A DNA stretch of 56,968 nucleotides, from the NCBI GenBank assembly GCA_009786985.1, contig WRGW01000111.1, forward strand, positions 1 to 56,968. Direction: 5' to 3'. The notes beneath the pieces were generated by a model, which was given only the letters and a program-made list of their open reading frames with translations, had not been told where the DNA came from and made no database searches. This stretch comes from Oscillospiraceae bacterium (lineage in GTDB: Bacteria; Bacillota; Clostridia; Oscillospirales; Ruminococcaceae). Position 1 is the first letter of the stretch, and the number at the start of each line of letters is the position of its first letter. The translations under genes and the position numbers were made by a program. Below, piece after piece: positions 7,743-16,073 of this stretch.

Positions 7743-9215
7743 TTATAATTTTTTCTTAAACCTTAAGTTCAAATTCTCTTCATCGTCTATTTTAAGTTCA
7801 ATTGTTTTGATGTATTTGTCACAAAATCGCTTTTTTTCTAAGTCTGACATTTCAATTCTTGTTTGCATAAAAGTGTGAGTCAAAATATCATTTATGTTCA
7901 GGCTTACACGAGCATTGATATAATTTTGGGCAGTAGTGAGTAGCATAGAAGTTTTCATATCATCACTATCACCAGTGTAAAATTTGTCTAGATAACAATA
8001 GAAGATTTTGCCATCTTGTAGCACTTGTTTTGTGAGCGAACTTGTTTTTTCATGCTCAATCATTACAAGAAAGTTTGCCTCTTCGAGAGAAGAAATTAAA
8101 CCCCAATAATCTGAATCGCTTGATGCTAAGATAAACGAATCAGCTTTCCCTTGATAGAACTCTTTACTCACCCCGAGAGCTAACTTCATATCAACCATTG
8201 ATTTGTTATCTTTGATACGTTCAACCAAGATATACTCGACAGGTATGTCTACAAAATTTTCGAGCGAATTCCAAGTAGAAATGGTATTTACATCATCATA
8301 CAAAATAATTTTTGCGATTTTATCGCGATACTCACGTTCAAGCCCTCTAAAAGCTGCAAATAACTTGTACGGGTCAGAGTTTTCGCAATCTACCACAAAA
8401 ATAGTGTTATTACTATTTTCTATAAAATCATAAATTGCATTTTTAGTATGCCCGCTAACATCGGTTACTTTACTGAAATCTGTAAAATCGTCATAATTCC
8501 ATCTGTAAAGCAGTTCTACAAACTTTTTATCGGTATACAAAATATTCCCATAATCAGTAGGTCTCCAATTGATGTAAACTTGGTATGGATAAAATTGAAA
8601 TCCGTTATAATAAGTTTCTGCCGCTTGTTTAATTCCAGCTTCAGTATATCCGTTAGGCATAATGAATAAATCTTTCAGATATTCCCAATTTAGCCATGAT
8701 GGAAACAATACTTGGCAATTGTTGATTTTATCGGCAATTAGTTTATTTATATCAATAATTAACTGTGTGAGTTTTAAGTTGCCTTTTAGATTTATTCCGT
8801 CATCTGAAAGCCTTGTCACAATCTTTTCTACTGGTATATCACATCTATCATAGATACTCGCAGTCGCAGAACACCAACTTTTATGCTCGGATTTCATTAT
8901 ACGGACAATTGCACCGAATTTACGTTCAATCGCAGTTCGTAAACTGCATAAATCTCTGATATTACGTGCGTTTTTATCAAGCTCATATTTTTTGAAAAAT
9001 TCGATTTTAGGTGGTTCACTTTCGTTTGCAAAAATCCTCTCGGGTACACCTATTAAATACGACACTATTGATATGATTGCAAAAGTATTTCCAGCATAAG
9101 CGATTTGTTGTGCTGGGGTATGTCGTGAATCAATTTCAGATTCATGCGAAATTATGGGGTTTAAATCCGTTTTATTATGCCCAATTGGATTAGGCTGAAG
9201 TATGCTTGTCAGCAT
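7743..9215 (-). CDS. NYN/PIN-like domain protein
   Basis: C-terminal half has FVVDCENSDPYKLFAAFRGL .. KSMVDMKLALGV .. SFILASSDSDYWGLISSLEEANFLV, typical NYN acidic motifs. N-terminal ~200 aa unassigned. The start at MLTSILQ has an RBS. Confidence 0.65.
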   Translation of the reverse strand: MLTSILQPNPIGHNKTDLNPIISHESEIDSRHTPAQQIAYAGNTFAIISIVSYLIGVPERIFANESEPPKIEFFKKYELDKNARNIRDLCSLRTAIERKFGAIVRIMKSEHKSWCSATASIYDRCDIPVEKIVTRLSDDGINLKGNLKLTQLIIDINKLIADKINNCQVLFPSWLNWEYLKDLFIMPNGYTEAGIKQAAETYYNGFQFYPYQVYINWRPTDYGNILYTDKKFVELLYRWNYDDFTDFSKVTDVSGHTKNAIYDFIENSNNTIFVVDCENSDPYKLFAAFRGLEREYRDKIAKIILYDDVNTISTWNSLENFVDIPVEYILVERIKDNKSMVDMKLALGVSKEFYQGKADSFILASSDSDYWGLISSLEEANFLVMIEHEKTSSLTKQVLQDGKIFYCYLDKFYTGDSDDMKTSMLLTTAQNYINARVSLNINDILTHTFMQTRIEMSDLEKKRFCDKYIKTIELKIDDEENLNLRFKKKL

Positions 9216-9243
9216 AGTTTGATTTTCTCCTTTTTGTTCAAAA

Positions 9244-9729
9244 TTATTCAGAATCTGAGTTCTCAAATATTTTTTTGAGCTGGTTTTCGAGAGAATTAGA
9301 AAAACTCTCATGAACTAATAATGAAATCTCATCAATTCCAGTAGTAATCAAAAGTGGTGAGCATTCGAGGTTTTGTAGAATTGCAAATACTTTTGCAGCG
9401 AACCCAACTCCATCGACCATTTCGGGCGATTTGATGACTATTTTTGCATTCCCACAATTTATGAGCGGTCTAACTTTGATTTCTTGATTTTTAACAATCA
9501 TCAGAAATTTAGATGTATCACATCCATCAAAAGTAAACCCTAATCCAACTTTATCAGGGATTGAAGGTAGTCCAGTAATTCCAGCAATCATGTCTATATT
9601 AATCTTGACTTCTGCCGCTTTTTCAAGTATCCCGCATATAAACAAATTTTCTTCTAAACTTTTGTGTGAACTTGAAATGCAATCAAAAATTGCAAGTGAT
9701 TGATTTTTATTTGTTGTGATTTGTATCAT
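9244..9729 (-). CDS. Stand-alone tandem ACT-domain protein (aspartokinase C-terminal-like)
   Basis: KAAEVKINIDMIAGITGLPSIPDKVGLGFTF followed by KIVIKSPEMVDGVGFAAKVFAILQNL..ITTGIDEISLLV, with no kinase domain. Adjacent to dapB/dapA/asd. Confidence 0.65.
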   Translation of the reverse strand: MIQITTNKNQSLAIFDCISSSHKSLEENLFICGILEKAAEVKINIDMIAGITGLPSIPDKVGLGFTFDGCDTSKFLMIVKNQEIKVRPLINCGNAKIVIKSPEMVDGVGFAAKVFAILQNLECSPLLITTGIDEISLLVHESFSNSLENQLKKIFENSDSE

Positions 9730-9766
9730 TATGTCTCTCCAGTTGTTTTAAATCGAGTACTGATGT

Positions 9767-10552
9767 TCAGATTGAACTTAATAAATCGCTCATATCGTAT
9801 AACCCTTTTGGTTTGTTTTTCAAGAAAATTGCAGCATTAATCGCACCTACTGCGAAAACCTCTTTAGATAACGCTGAGTGTGATAACGAAATAACCTCAT
9901 CATGTCCAGCGAATATAACTTCGTGTTCTCCGACAATCGTTCCACCTCTAATCGCATGAATCCCGATTTCGGAAGATTTGCGAGATTTTAGTGCGGTATG
10001 ACGGTCATAAACGTACTGTTTTTTTCTTACAAATTCACTGTTAATCGAATCAGCGAGCATTAGAGCGGTTCCTGATGGTGCATCTTTTTTAAGATTATGA
10101 TGCTTTTCAATGATTTCTATATCGAATTGTTCACCTAATACTCTAACTGCACGTTTAGCCAAGTCTTGCAATAGATTAATTCCAAGCGACATATTACCTG
10201 AAAAAAATACTGGAATTTGTGCGGCCGCATTTTTAATTTGGCTAATCTCATCATTGTTATAACCAGTTGTTGCCGCCACAAGTGGAATGTTTTTAGTCTT
10301 GCAATAAGTCAACAAGTCAGTGAGAGCAGACGGGTGCGAAAAATCAATAATCACTTCTGGTTTACCGAAGTTTGAGCTTAGCCCCGAAAGCTCCGACAGT
10401 TTAGAGACAACTGAAAAACCTTCTGGTGGAGTGCTTTCACAGATATCAATACCAGCGATGATTTGACAATCGGCTCTTTGCTCTACAAGTTCTGCGATTA
10501 CACGCCCCATCTTACCACACGCCCCTGATAAAACTATGTTAGTTGTTTTCAT
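9767..10552 (-). CDS. dapB: 4-hydroxy-tetrahydrodipicolinate reductase
   Basis: NIVLSGACGKMGRVIAEL, EIIEKHHNLKKDAPSGTALMLA, IGIHAIRGGTIVGEHEVIFAG. Confidence 0.96.
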   Translation of the reverse strand: MKTTNIVLSGACGKMGRVIAELVEQRADCQIIAGIDICESTPPEGFSVVSKLSELSGLSSNFGKPEVIIDFSHPSALTDLLTYCKTKNIPLVAATTGYNNDEISQIKNAAAQIPVFFSGNMSLGINLLQDLAKRAVRVLGEQFDIEIIEKHHNLKKDAPSGTALMLADSINSEFVRKKQYVYDRHTALKSRKSSEIGIHAIRGGTIVGEHEVIFAGHDEVISLSHSALSKEVFAVGAINAAIFLKNKPKGLYDMSDLLSSI

Positions 10553-10590
10553 GCTTTACTTTTCCCTTAACTTTTGAATTGAAAATTGCC

Positions 10591-11484
10591 TTAGAGCAAC
10601 CCAGCTGATTTTAGTGAATTTTCGAGTGTAGCTAACGACGATTTGTCCATTTCATAGAGAGGCATACGACAACCTCCAACATTTTTGCCCATGAAATTCA
10701 TTGCCGTTTTAATCGGAACAGGGTTCACATCTAATTTCAATAAATCCATAAATAGATTTAAGTATTTGAGTTGTAGCACACCAGCGGATTTAAAGTCGTT
10801 ATCAAGACAGGCCTTACAAATATCACGCATAACAGTAGGCACGATATTCGCCGCAACTGAAACTACACCTTTTGCACCGAGCGACATCGCTGGAACAGTC
10901 AACGCATCGTCACCTATATAAACATCTAAGTTGTCACCACACGCTTCGATAATTCTTGACAGGTAGTTTATACAACCACCAGCTTCTTTTACTGCTACTA
11001 TTCGGGGATGTTTTGCGAGTTCTACAAAAGTTTCAATTTCGATATTTACACAAGTTCGCCCTGGAATGTTGTATAACATAATTGGAATATTAGTAGCGTC
11101 TGCAATAGTGGTAAAGTTAGCAATAAGCCCTCTTTGAGATGATTTGTTATAATACGGTGTCATCAAAAGCAGTGCATCAGCCCCCGCTTTTTCAGCGTTT
11201 TGTGAAAGTGACAGCATATACGCCGTATCATTACTCCCAGTGCCAGCGATTACTGGAATCCGCCCGTTAGTTTTTTCTACAGCGAATCTAATACACTGAA
11301 CGTGTTCGTCATCACCTAGAGTAGACGCTTCACCAGTAGTACCACAGACTATGAGTGCCTTTGAACCACCTGTGATTTGCTCTTCAATCAGATTTGCAAA
11401 AACATCATAGTTTACACTTAAATCTGCGTTCATCGGAGTGGCAATCGCTACTCCGCAACCTGTAAAAATTGTATTTTTAGTCAT
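10591..11484 (-). CDS. dapA: 4-hydroxy-tetrahydrodipicolinate synthase
   Basis: GCGVAIATPMN, CGTTGEASTL, MLYNIPGRTCVNI, AVKEAGG. Confidence 0.96.
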   Translation of the reverse strand: MTKNTIFTGCGVAIATPMNADLSVNYDVFANLIEEQITGGSKALIVCGTTGEASTLGDDEHVQCIRFAVEKTNGRIPVIAGTGSNDTAYMLSLSQNAEKAGADALLLMTPYYNKSSQRGLIANFTTIADATNIPIMLYNIPGRTCVNIEIETFVELAKHPRIVAVKEAGGCINYLSRIIEACGDNLDVYIGDDALTVPAMSLGAKGVVSVAANIVPTVMRDICKACLDNDFKSAGVLQLKYLNLFMDLLKLDVNPVPIKTAMNFMGKNVGGCRMPLYEMDKSSLATLENSLKSAGLL

Positions 11485-11513
11485 ATGATTTTCTCCCTAA
11501 GTTTATATTTGTC

Positions 11514-11547
11514 TATAACCGTTCAGTTAAAAAACTAACCGATTATA
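11514..11547. repeat. R6 palindrome TATAACCGTTCAGTT/AACTAACCGATTATA
   Basis: 34-bp imperfect palindrome about 30 bp upstream of the dapA start. The left half is identical (15 nt) to 49901-49915. Confidence 0.65.
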
Positions 11548-11595
11548 TAAGCCAACGACGCATATTTTTTTGATTAGACCTCATTGGAATTCGCC

Positions 11596-12669
11596 TTAAT
11601 CAAAATACCCCTTTTCAGCAAATAATTCCGCCATTAAGACTGCACCACCAGCAGCCCCCCTTAGCGTATTGTGAGAAAGCCCTATGAATTTATAGTCATA
11701 CACGCTATCTTCACGCAATCTACCGATTGAAATTCCCATACCATTATGCAAATCACGATGTAGATTAGTTTGAGGAAAATTCTCTTCCTCAAAATAAGTC
11801 AAAAACTTTTCAGGAGCAGATGGCAAGTCTACACCTTTGAACTCATTCCATAAATCGAGAATTTCCTGTTTATTCGGCTTGTTGGCGGAATTAGAAAATT
11901 TCACGAATACCGCTGCCATATGCCCATCACTTGCAGGAACGCGGATACACTGCGTCGAAATTTGAGGCGAACTTGCAACAGCTATTTCACCACCTTCAAT
12001 CTTACCCCAAATTTTTAGTGGCTCTAATTCTGATTTCTGCTCCTCACCACCTATAAATGGAATGATGTTATCCACCATTTCAGGCCAAGTTTCAAAGTTT
12101 TTGCCAGCCCCAGAAATCGCTTGATAGGTGCATACGATTACATTTTCGATTCCAAACTTTAATAGCGGATGAAGTATAGGAACATAACTCTGAATCGAAC
12201 AATTCGATTTTACTGCAACAAACCCTCGTTTAGTACCAAGGCGTTTTCTTTGTTCAAGCACGATTTCGGCGTGTTCAGGATTTATTTCTGGTATAATCAT
12301 CGGAACATCTGATGTTCCTCTATGTGCAGAGTTGTTAGAAATCACCGGAATTTCTGCTTTAGCATACGCTTCTTCTAAATCCCTAATTTCTTCTTTTTTC
12401 ATATCTACTGCACAGAATACAAAATCTACCTGTTCTCCAATTGATTTTATCGCTGATGCGTCTAACACAGTCATATTTTTGAATTTTTCAGGTAGTGGTG
12501 CTTCCATAAGCCAACGTTTTTTCATAAGTTCGCCATATTTCTGACCCGCTGAGCGTGGTGATGCTGCTAACACAGTCACATTAAACCATGGATGCTTTTC
12601 AAGCAATAACGCAAATCTTTGCCCTACCATACCAGTAGCACCAACTATTCCTACATTGAAATTTTTCAT
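11596..12669 (-). CDS. asd: Aspartate-semialdehyde dehydrogenase, archaeal/fungal-type
   Basis: VGIVGATGMVGQRFALLLEKHPWF, VISNNSAHRG..PMIIPEINPEH, VKSNCSIQSYVP, SGAGK. Confidence 0.93.
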   Translation of the reverse strand: MKNFNVGIVGATGMVGQRFALLLEKHPWFNVTVLAASPRSAGQKYGELMKKRWLMEAPLPEKFKNMTVLDASAIKSIGEQVDFVFCAVDMKKEEIRDLEEAYAKAEIPVISNNSAHRGTSDVPMIIPEINPEHAEIVLEQRKRLGTKRGFVAVKSNCSIQSYVPILHPLLKFGIENVIVCTYQAISGAGKNFETWPEMVDNIIPFIGGEEQKSELEPLKIWGKIEGGEIAVASSPQISTQCIRVPASDGHMAAVFVKFSNSANKPNKQEILDLWNEFKGVDLPSAPEKFLTYFEEENFPQTNLHRDLHNGMGISIGRLREDSVYDYKFIGLSHNTLRGAAGGAVLMAELFAEKGYFD

Positions 12670-12696
12670 TATTTTAAAACCTCTTTATAAATTATT

Positions 12697-12818
12697 ACTC
12701 CGCAACGAAAGTTTTGTCAAATCGGGCAAACTTCGAGTTGCCTGCTCGTCGGCAGCGACACCGACACCGCAACTTTCGTTTTGCAAAGCCCGATTTTGCC
12801 TTTCGTTGTTTGAAATGG
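12697..12818. repeat. R3 structured repeat, copy a
   Basis: actccgCAACGAAAG..AAATCGGGC..gttgcctgctcgtcggcag..GCCCGATTT..CTTTCGTTG. Matches the copy at 56847-56960 and folds as one long hairpin. Confidence 0.85.
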
Positions 12819-12862
12819 CTCTGTGGTTCGCCTCTTCGAGGCAACAACCACAGGTAGCCGTT

Positions 12863-12905
12863 ATTAAACCGCAAAACTCTTGACAAGAGCTTTGTTACGG
12901 TTTAA
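12863..12905. terminator. Hairpin ttaaaccgcaaaactcttgacaagagctttgttacggtttaa
   Basis: Nested inverted repeat next to R3a, upstream of asd. Confidence 0.45.
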
Positions 12906-13002
12906 TATATCGAATTTTATACTATAATAATCATATTATCAGATTTTGTCCCATATGTCAAGACATTTGAAATTTAATTTTTGCAAAATAGTAAAATAAA
13001 AT

Positions 13003-13031
13003 TTGACAAGAGATTACAATTATGGTATAAT
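13003..13031 (+). promoter_or_regulatory. Consensus promoter TTGACA-17-TATAAT with no intact downstream gene
   Basis: ttgaca 13003-13008, 17-nt spacer, tataat 13026-13031. An IS3-like relic lies downstream. Confidence 0.7.
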
Positions 13032-13059
13032 AGCCAAACAAGAGCATCCCCCAGAGTGG

Positions 13060-13292
13060 TGAATCGGTTATACTTAATTGGACAGGTTTAAGGTTTTCGT
13101 GATATAATAGAAACGAAAAGGAGAAATGATATCATGAAAAAGAAAAACAAAATTTACAAAGAGGAGTTCAAACAGCAAACCGTAAAACTCTATGCGAAGT
13201 GTCTACTTTTTAAGCACTATTCAACCGTTCCAGTGCTTTGTTTAGTCAACTATTTCGCCGCTGTTGACATGAAAAATCAACATATAGCATGA
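13060..13292 (+). mobile_element. Degenerate IS3-family-like remnant (OrfA N-terminus)
   Basis: taattggacaggtttaagg end-like sequence, then an ATG ORF at 13134 reading MKKKNKIYKEEFKQQTVKLYAK.. that diverges and stops at 13292. Confidence 0.5.
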
Positions 13293-13342
13293 TTTAGACA
13301 TAAAAACAGGACTTTACTTACAAGATAAAGTCCTGTTAAATT

Positions 13343-13707
13343 TGGAGTCGGGGAGAATCGAACTCCCGTCCGAAAACCCATCCGAGTGCATTTCTACAAG
13401 CTTATTCTCTTTACTAATTTACTAAGTCACACTTCGCCAAGAGACAGGCTAAGCACAACCGAAGTCCTTTAATGTTCTCGAAGTTACAGGACTCTCACCC
13501 CGAGAAGGGAGCGCTAATTAATGCCCATGCAAAGCCGCGCTACTCTAAGCATAGACAAGGCTACATTTAGGCAGCCATTGCAGCAGGTGCTGCGTAAACG
13601 TTATTGTTATTAGCGTTTATATTTTTGTGTCCTTCGATTAAGGAGATTAGGACGCACTCCGCTTGCTTAACACTTTTTTGAATCCCCGTCGAAACCATTG
13701 CGACCCC
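13343..13707 (-). ncRNA. ssrA: Transfer-messenger RNA (tmRNA)
   Basis: 5' end GGGGTCGCAATGGTTTCGACGGGGATTC and 3' end GGACGGGAGTTCGATTCTCCCCGACTCCA. The acceptor stem GGGGUCG/CGACUCC pairs; the tag ORF ends ..NNNNVYAAPAAMAA*. CCA is not encoded. Confidence 0.95.
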
Positions 13708-13773
13708 ATTCTTGTTGTCATCCACAACAAAGCACAGCTTTGCTTGTGGGCATCTTTTTAATCTATTATATTC

Positions 13774-13802
13774 ATTATACAATCAGAATAAACATTTGTC
13801 AA
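13774..13802 (-). promoter_or_regulatory. tmRNA promoter TTGACA-17-TATAAT
   Basis: Reverse strand: ttgaca aatgtttattctgattg tataat, upstream of the tmRNA. Confidence 0.8.
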
Positions 13803-13863
13803 TCCTTTTTGAACTTATTTTGAAAAAAATATTTAATTTACCATCAATTTATCACTAAAACAC

Positions 13864-13892
13864 TTGAAATTTCAGTCAAAATAGTGTAAAAT
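13864..13892 (+). promoter_or_regulatory. Putative purM promoter TTGAAA-17-TAAAAT
   Basis: ttgaaa 13864-13869, 17-nt spacer, taaaat 13887-13892, upstream of R1a and purM. Confidence 0.4.
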
Positions 13893-13925
13893 AATAATTG
13901 GCGGTCTATATTGGAACGCTGAAAT

Positions 13926-14053
13926 GTTCGGTAACACCGCAGGGCAAAGCTCTCGAAGAGCAGGCTTTGCCCTGCTTGACAGACACTCGCCTTGCACCCC
14001 TCGCGCTTCGCTCGCGAGAACCGACGAGATCGTCGTGGTATTACACCCGAACT
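13926..14053 (+). repeat. R1 cloverleaf-like intergenic repeat, copy a
   Basis: GTTCGGTAACACC...CCCGAACT ends; inner hairpins GCAGGGCAAAGC/GCTTTGCCCTGC, CTCGCG/CGCGAG and CGACGA/TCGTCG. Confidence 0.85.
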
Positions 14054-14086
14054 TTAAATAAAAACGATGAATAGGAAATCAATCAT

Positions 14087-15181
14087 ATGATTAATAATGA
14101 AAGCTACAAATCGGCTGGAGTTGACGTTCATGCTGGATATAAAGCGGTCGAACTTATGAAATCTCACGTCGAGAACACCCATAAGCAAAACAATATTGGG
14201 AGTGCTGGAAAAGTTCCTGAATCGCTCGGCGGATTCGGTGGTATGTTTATTCCCAACTTGCAGGGTATGCAAGAACCCGTTCTTGTTTCAGGAACAGATG
14301 GCGTGGGAACTAAGTTAGACGTGGCTTTCTATGCAAACAAGCTCGACCAAATCGGGATTGATTTAGTCGCTATGTGTGTTAATGACATTGTATGTTGTGG
14401 AGCTAAACCACTGTTCTTTTTAGATTACATCAGCACGCCTAAATGTGAACCTGAAATAATCAGCACAATCGTGAGTGGAATTTCTGAAGGATGCGTTCAA
14501 GCAGGCTGTGCATTAATCGGCGGCGAAACTGCAGAACACCCAGGCACACAAGCATTTGATTTTGCGGGATTCTGTACTGGAATCGTTGATAAATCAAAAG
14601 TAATTTCTAAAACCGCTAAAGCTGGAGATATTATAATCGGGCTAGAATCAAATGGTGTACATTCAAACGGATTTTCCCTGATTCGCAAAGTATTTAACAT
14701 CAAAAAAGAGAGGATTGACGAAATCAACAAAGTCGATGGTGGGTCATTGTTTGATGAGCTTTTGAAACCTACTAAGATTTATATCAAACCAGTTCTCGCT
14801 TTGATTGACAATGAAAGTGCAATTCTTTCTAAATGTAATAATTCACAAGAACATTCGCCTTGTCTAAATCGCAAAATTAAAGGAATTGCTCACATCACTG
14901 GTGGCGGATTTTATGAAAATGTTCCACGATGTCTGCCAGATGGATTTACTGCGGAAATCAAAAAAAACAGCTATGAAATCCCAGAGGTCTTCCAAAAAAT
15001 AATGTGTGCAGGAAACGTACCTGAATCCGATATGTATGGCACTTTTAATATGGGAATTGGTATGGTCATCGTTGTAGAACTAGAATATGTCGAAACTGCG
15101 ATTTCTGTCCTACAATCAAACGGAACTAAAGCCTACAAAATTGGTAAAGTGATTGAGGGTGAGGAGCTAAAAATCATATGA
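14087..15181 (+). CDS. purM: Phosphoribosylformylglycinamidine cyclo-ligase
   Basis: YKSAGVDVHAGYKAVELMK, SGTDGVGTKLDVAF, MCVNDIVCCGAKPLFFLDYI, IGGETAEHPG. Confidence 0.96.
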   Translation: MINNESYKSAGVDVHAGYKAVELMKSHVENTHKQNNIGSAGKVPESLGGFGGMFIPNLQGMQEPVLVSGTDGVGTKLDVAFYANKLDQIGIDLVAMCVNDIVCCGAKPLFFLDYISTPKCEPEIISTIVSGISEGCVQAGCALIGGETAEHPGTQAFDFAGFCTGIVDKSKVISKTAKAGDIIIGLESNGVHSNGFSLIRKVFNIKKERIDEINKVDGGSLFDELLKPTKIYIKPVLALIDNESAILSKCNNSQEHSPCLNRKIKGIAHITGGGFYENVPRCLPDGFTAEIKKNSYEIPEVFQKIMCAGNVPESDMYGTFNMGIGMVIVVELEYVETAISVLQSNGTKAYKIGKVIEGEELKII

Positions 15182-15768
15182 TTAGCACAAAAAAAATAGC
15201 AGTACTCGTTTCAGGTGGCGGAACTAACTTACAGGCGTTAATCGACGAAAAAATCCCGATTGAAATTGTGATTTCTTCCAAATCTGAAAGTGATGCTTAC
15301 GCACTCACCCGTGCTAAAAATAACGAAATTAAAACCGCTATTGTTGAATGGGATAAGTACAAACCGCTTGAAAATGGAAGACGCATATTCACTGAAAAAA
15401 TCCTTACTCTTCTACAAAATCACAAAATTGAATTAGTGGTAGCTGCGGGATTTATGGTGATTTTAGATGAACTTCTCTGCAAAGTCTATTCCAATGCAAT
15501 TGTAAACGTACATCCATCATTGATTCCTTCTTTTAGTGGCGAAGGTTTTTATGGAATAAAAGTTCATAAAGCGGCACTCGAACGCGGGGTAAAGCTGACT
15601 GGAGCGACTGTTCATTTTGTGAATGAAATCTGCGATGGTGGTCCTATTATTTTTCAAAAATCGGTGGAAGTCTGCGACGATGATACGCCTGAAACACTCC
15701 AAAAACGTGTGATGGAGGTTGAGCGTGAAATTCTTCCGTTAGCAATAAAGCAGATTATGATAAAATGA
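15178..15768 (+). CDS. purN: Phosphoribosylglycinamide formyltransferase
   Basis: IAVLVSGGGTNLQALID, IVNVHPSLIPSFSGEGFYG, GATVHFVNEICDGGPII. Overlaps purM. Confidence 0.95.
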   Translation: MISTKKIAVLVSGGGTNLQALIDEKIPIEIVISSKSESDAYALTRAKNNEIKTAIVEWDKYKPLENGRRIFTEKILTLLQNHKIELVVAAGFMVILDELLCKVYSNAIVNVHPSLIPSFSGEGFYGIKVHKAALERGVKLTGATVHFVNEICDGGPIIFQKSVEVCDDDTPETLQKRVMEVEREILPLAIKQIMIK

Positions 15769-15792
15769 CATAAGCCTTTTGTTGCGGAGTAG

Positions 15793-15828
15793 TATAGCCG
15801 GTAGGTTTAATTAAACTGATTGACTATA
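15793..15828. repeat. R6 palindrome (TATAGCCGGTAGGTTTAA/TTAAACTGATTGACTATA)
   Basis: 36-bp imperfect palindrome related to 11514-11547 and 36674-36723. Confidence 0.65.
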
Positions 15829-15848
15829 TTCCACGTTTAAATTAAAAT

Positions 15849-16047
15849 GTTCGGTCAAGGCGATTTTTCTGCGAATAACCGTTGTTATTTAAGGAAAAAT
15901 CAACGATGTGTGGCGAAAAACAGACCGCAAATATTTGATAGTTTTTAGGTTAATCGACTATAACACCGCAGGGCAAGCTCTGTACCCCTCAATCAAAGCT
16001 CGTGAAAACCACCCCTAAAGGAAGGGGCGAGGTATTACACCAGAACT
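15849..16047 (+). repeat. R1 copy b, apparently interrupted by about 106 bp (R7 plus R6 half-site)
   Basis: GTTCGGT (15849-15855) and AACACCGCAGGGC (from 15962) would form a normal R1 left end if joined. The right end is gtattacaccagaact. Confidence 0.6.
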
Positions 16048-16073
16048 TTCAATAAATTTTCGGAGGTTGCTCT

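Noticed and set aside
12656-12886. Opposite-strand ORFs of 75 and 63 aa
   Set aside because: Both lie over the R3 structured repeat; low-complexity translations, no plausible RBS, explained by the palindrome.
13040-13065. tRNA-like start (gcatcccccagagtggtgaatcggtta) after the perfect promoter
   Set aside because: No matching D-stem, anticodon or T-arm could be found; the sequence instead resembles the beginning of R5.
13567-13782. 71-aa ORF MYNEYNRLKRCPQAKL...AAPAAMAA
   Set aside because: This is a read-through of the tmRNA leader, 5' domain and tag, not a separate gene.
13926-14053. R1 copies as ordinary intrinsic terminators
   Set aside because: No U-tracts follow, the terminal stems enclose three conserved hairpins, and copy a lies between a putative promoter and purM, where termination would silence the gene.
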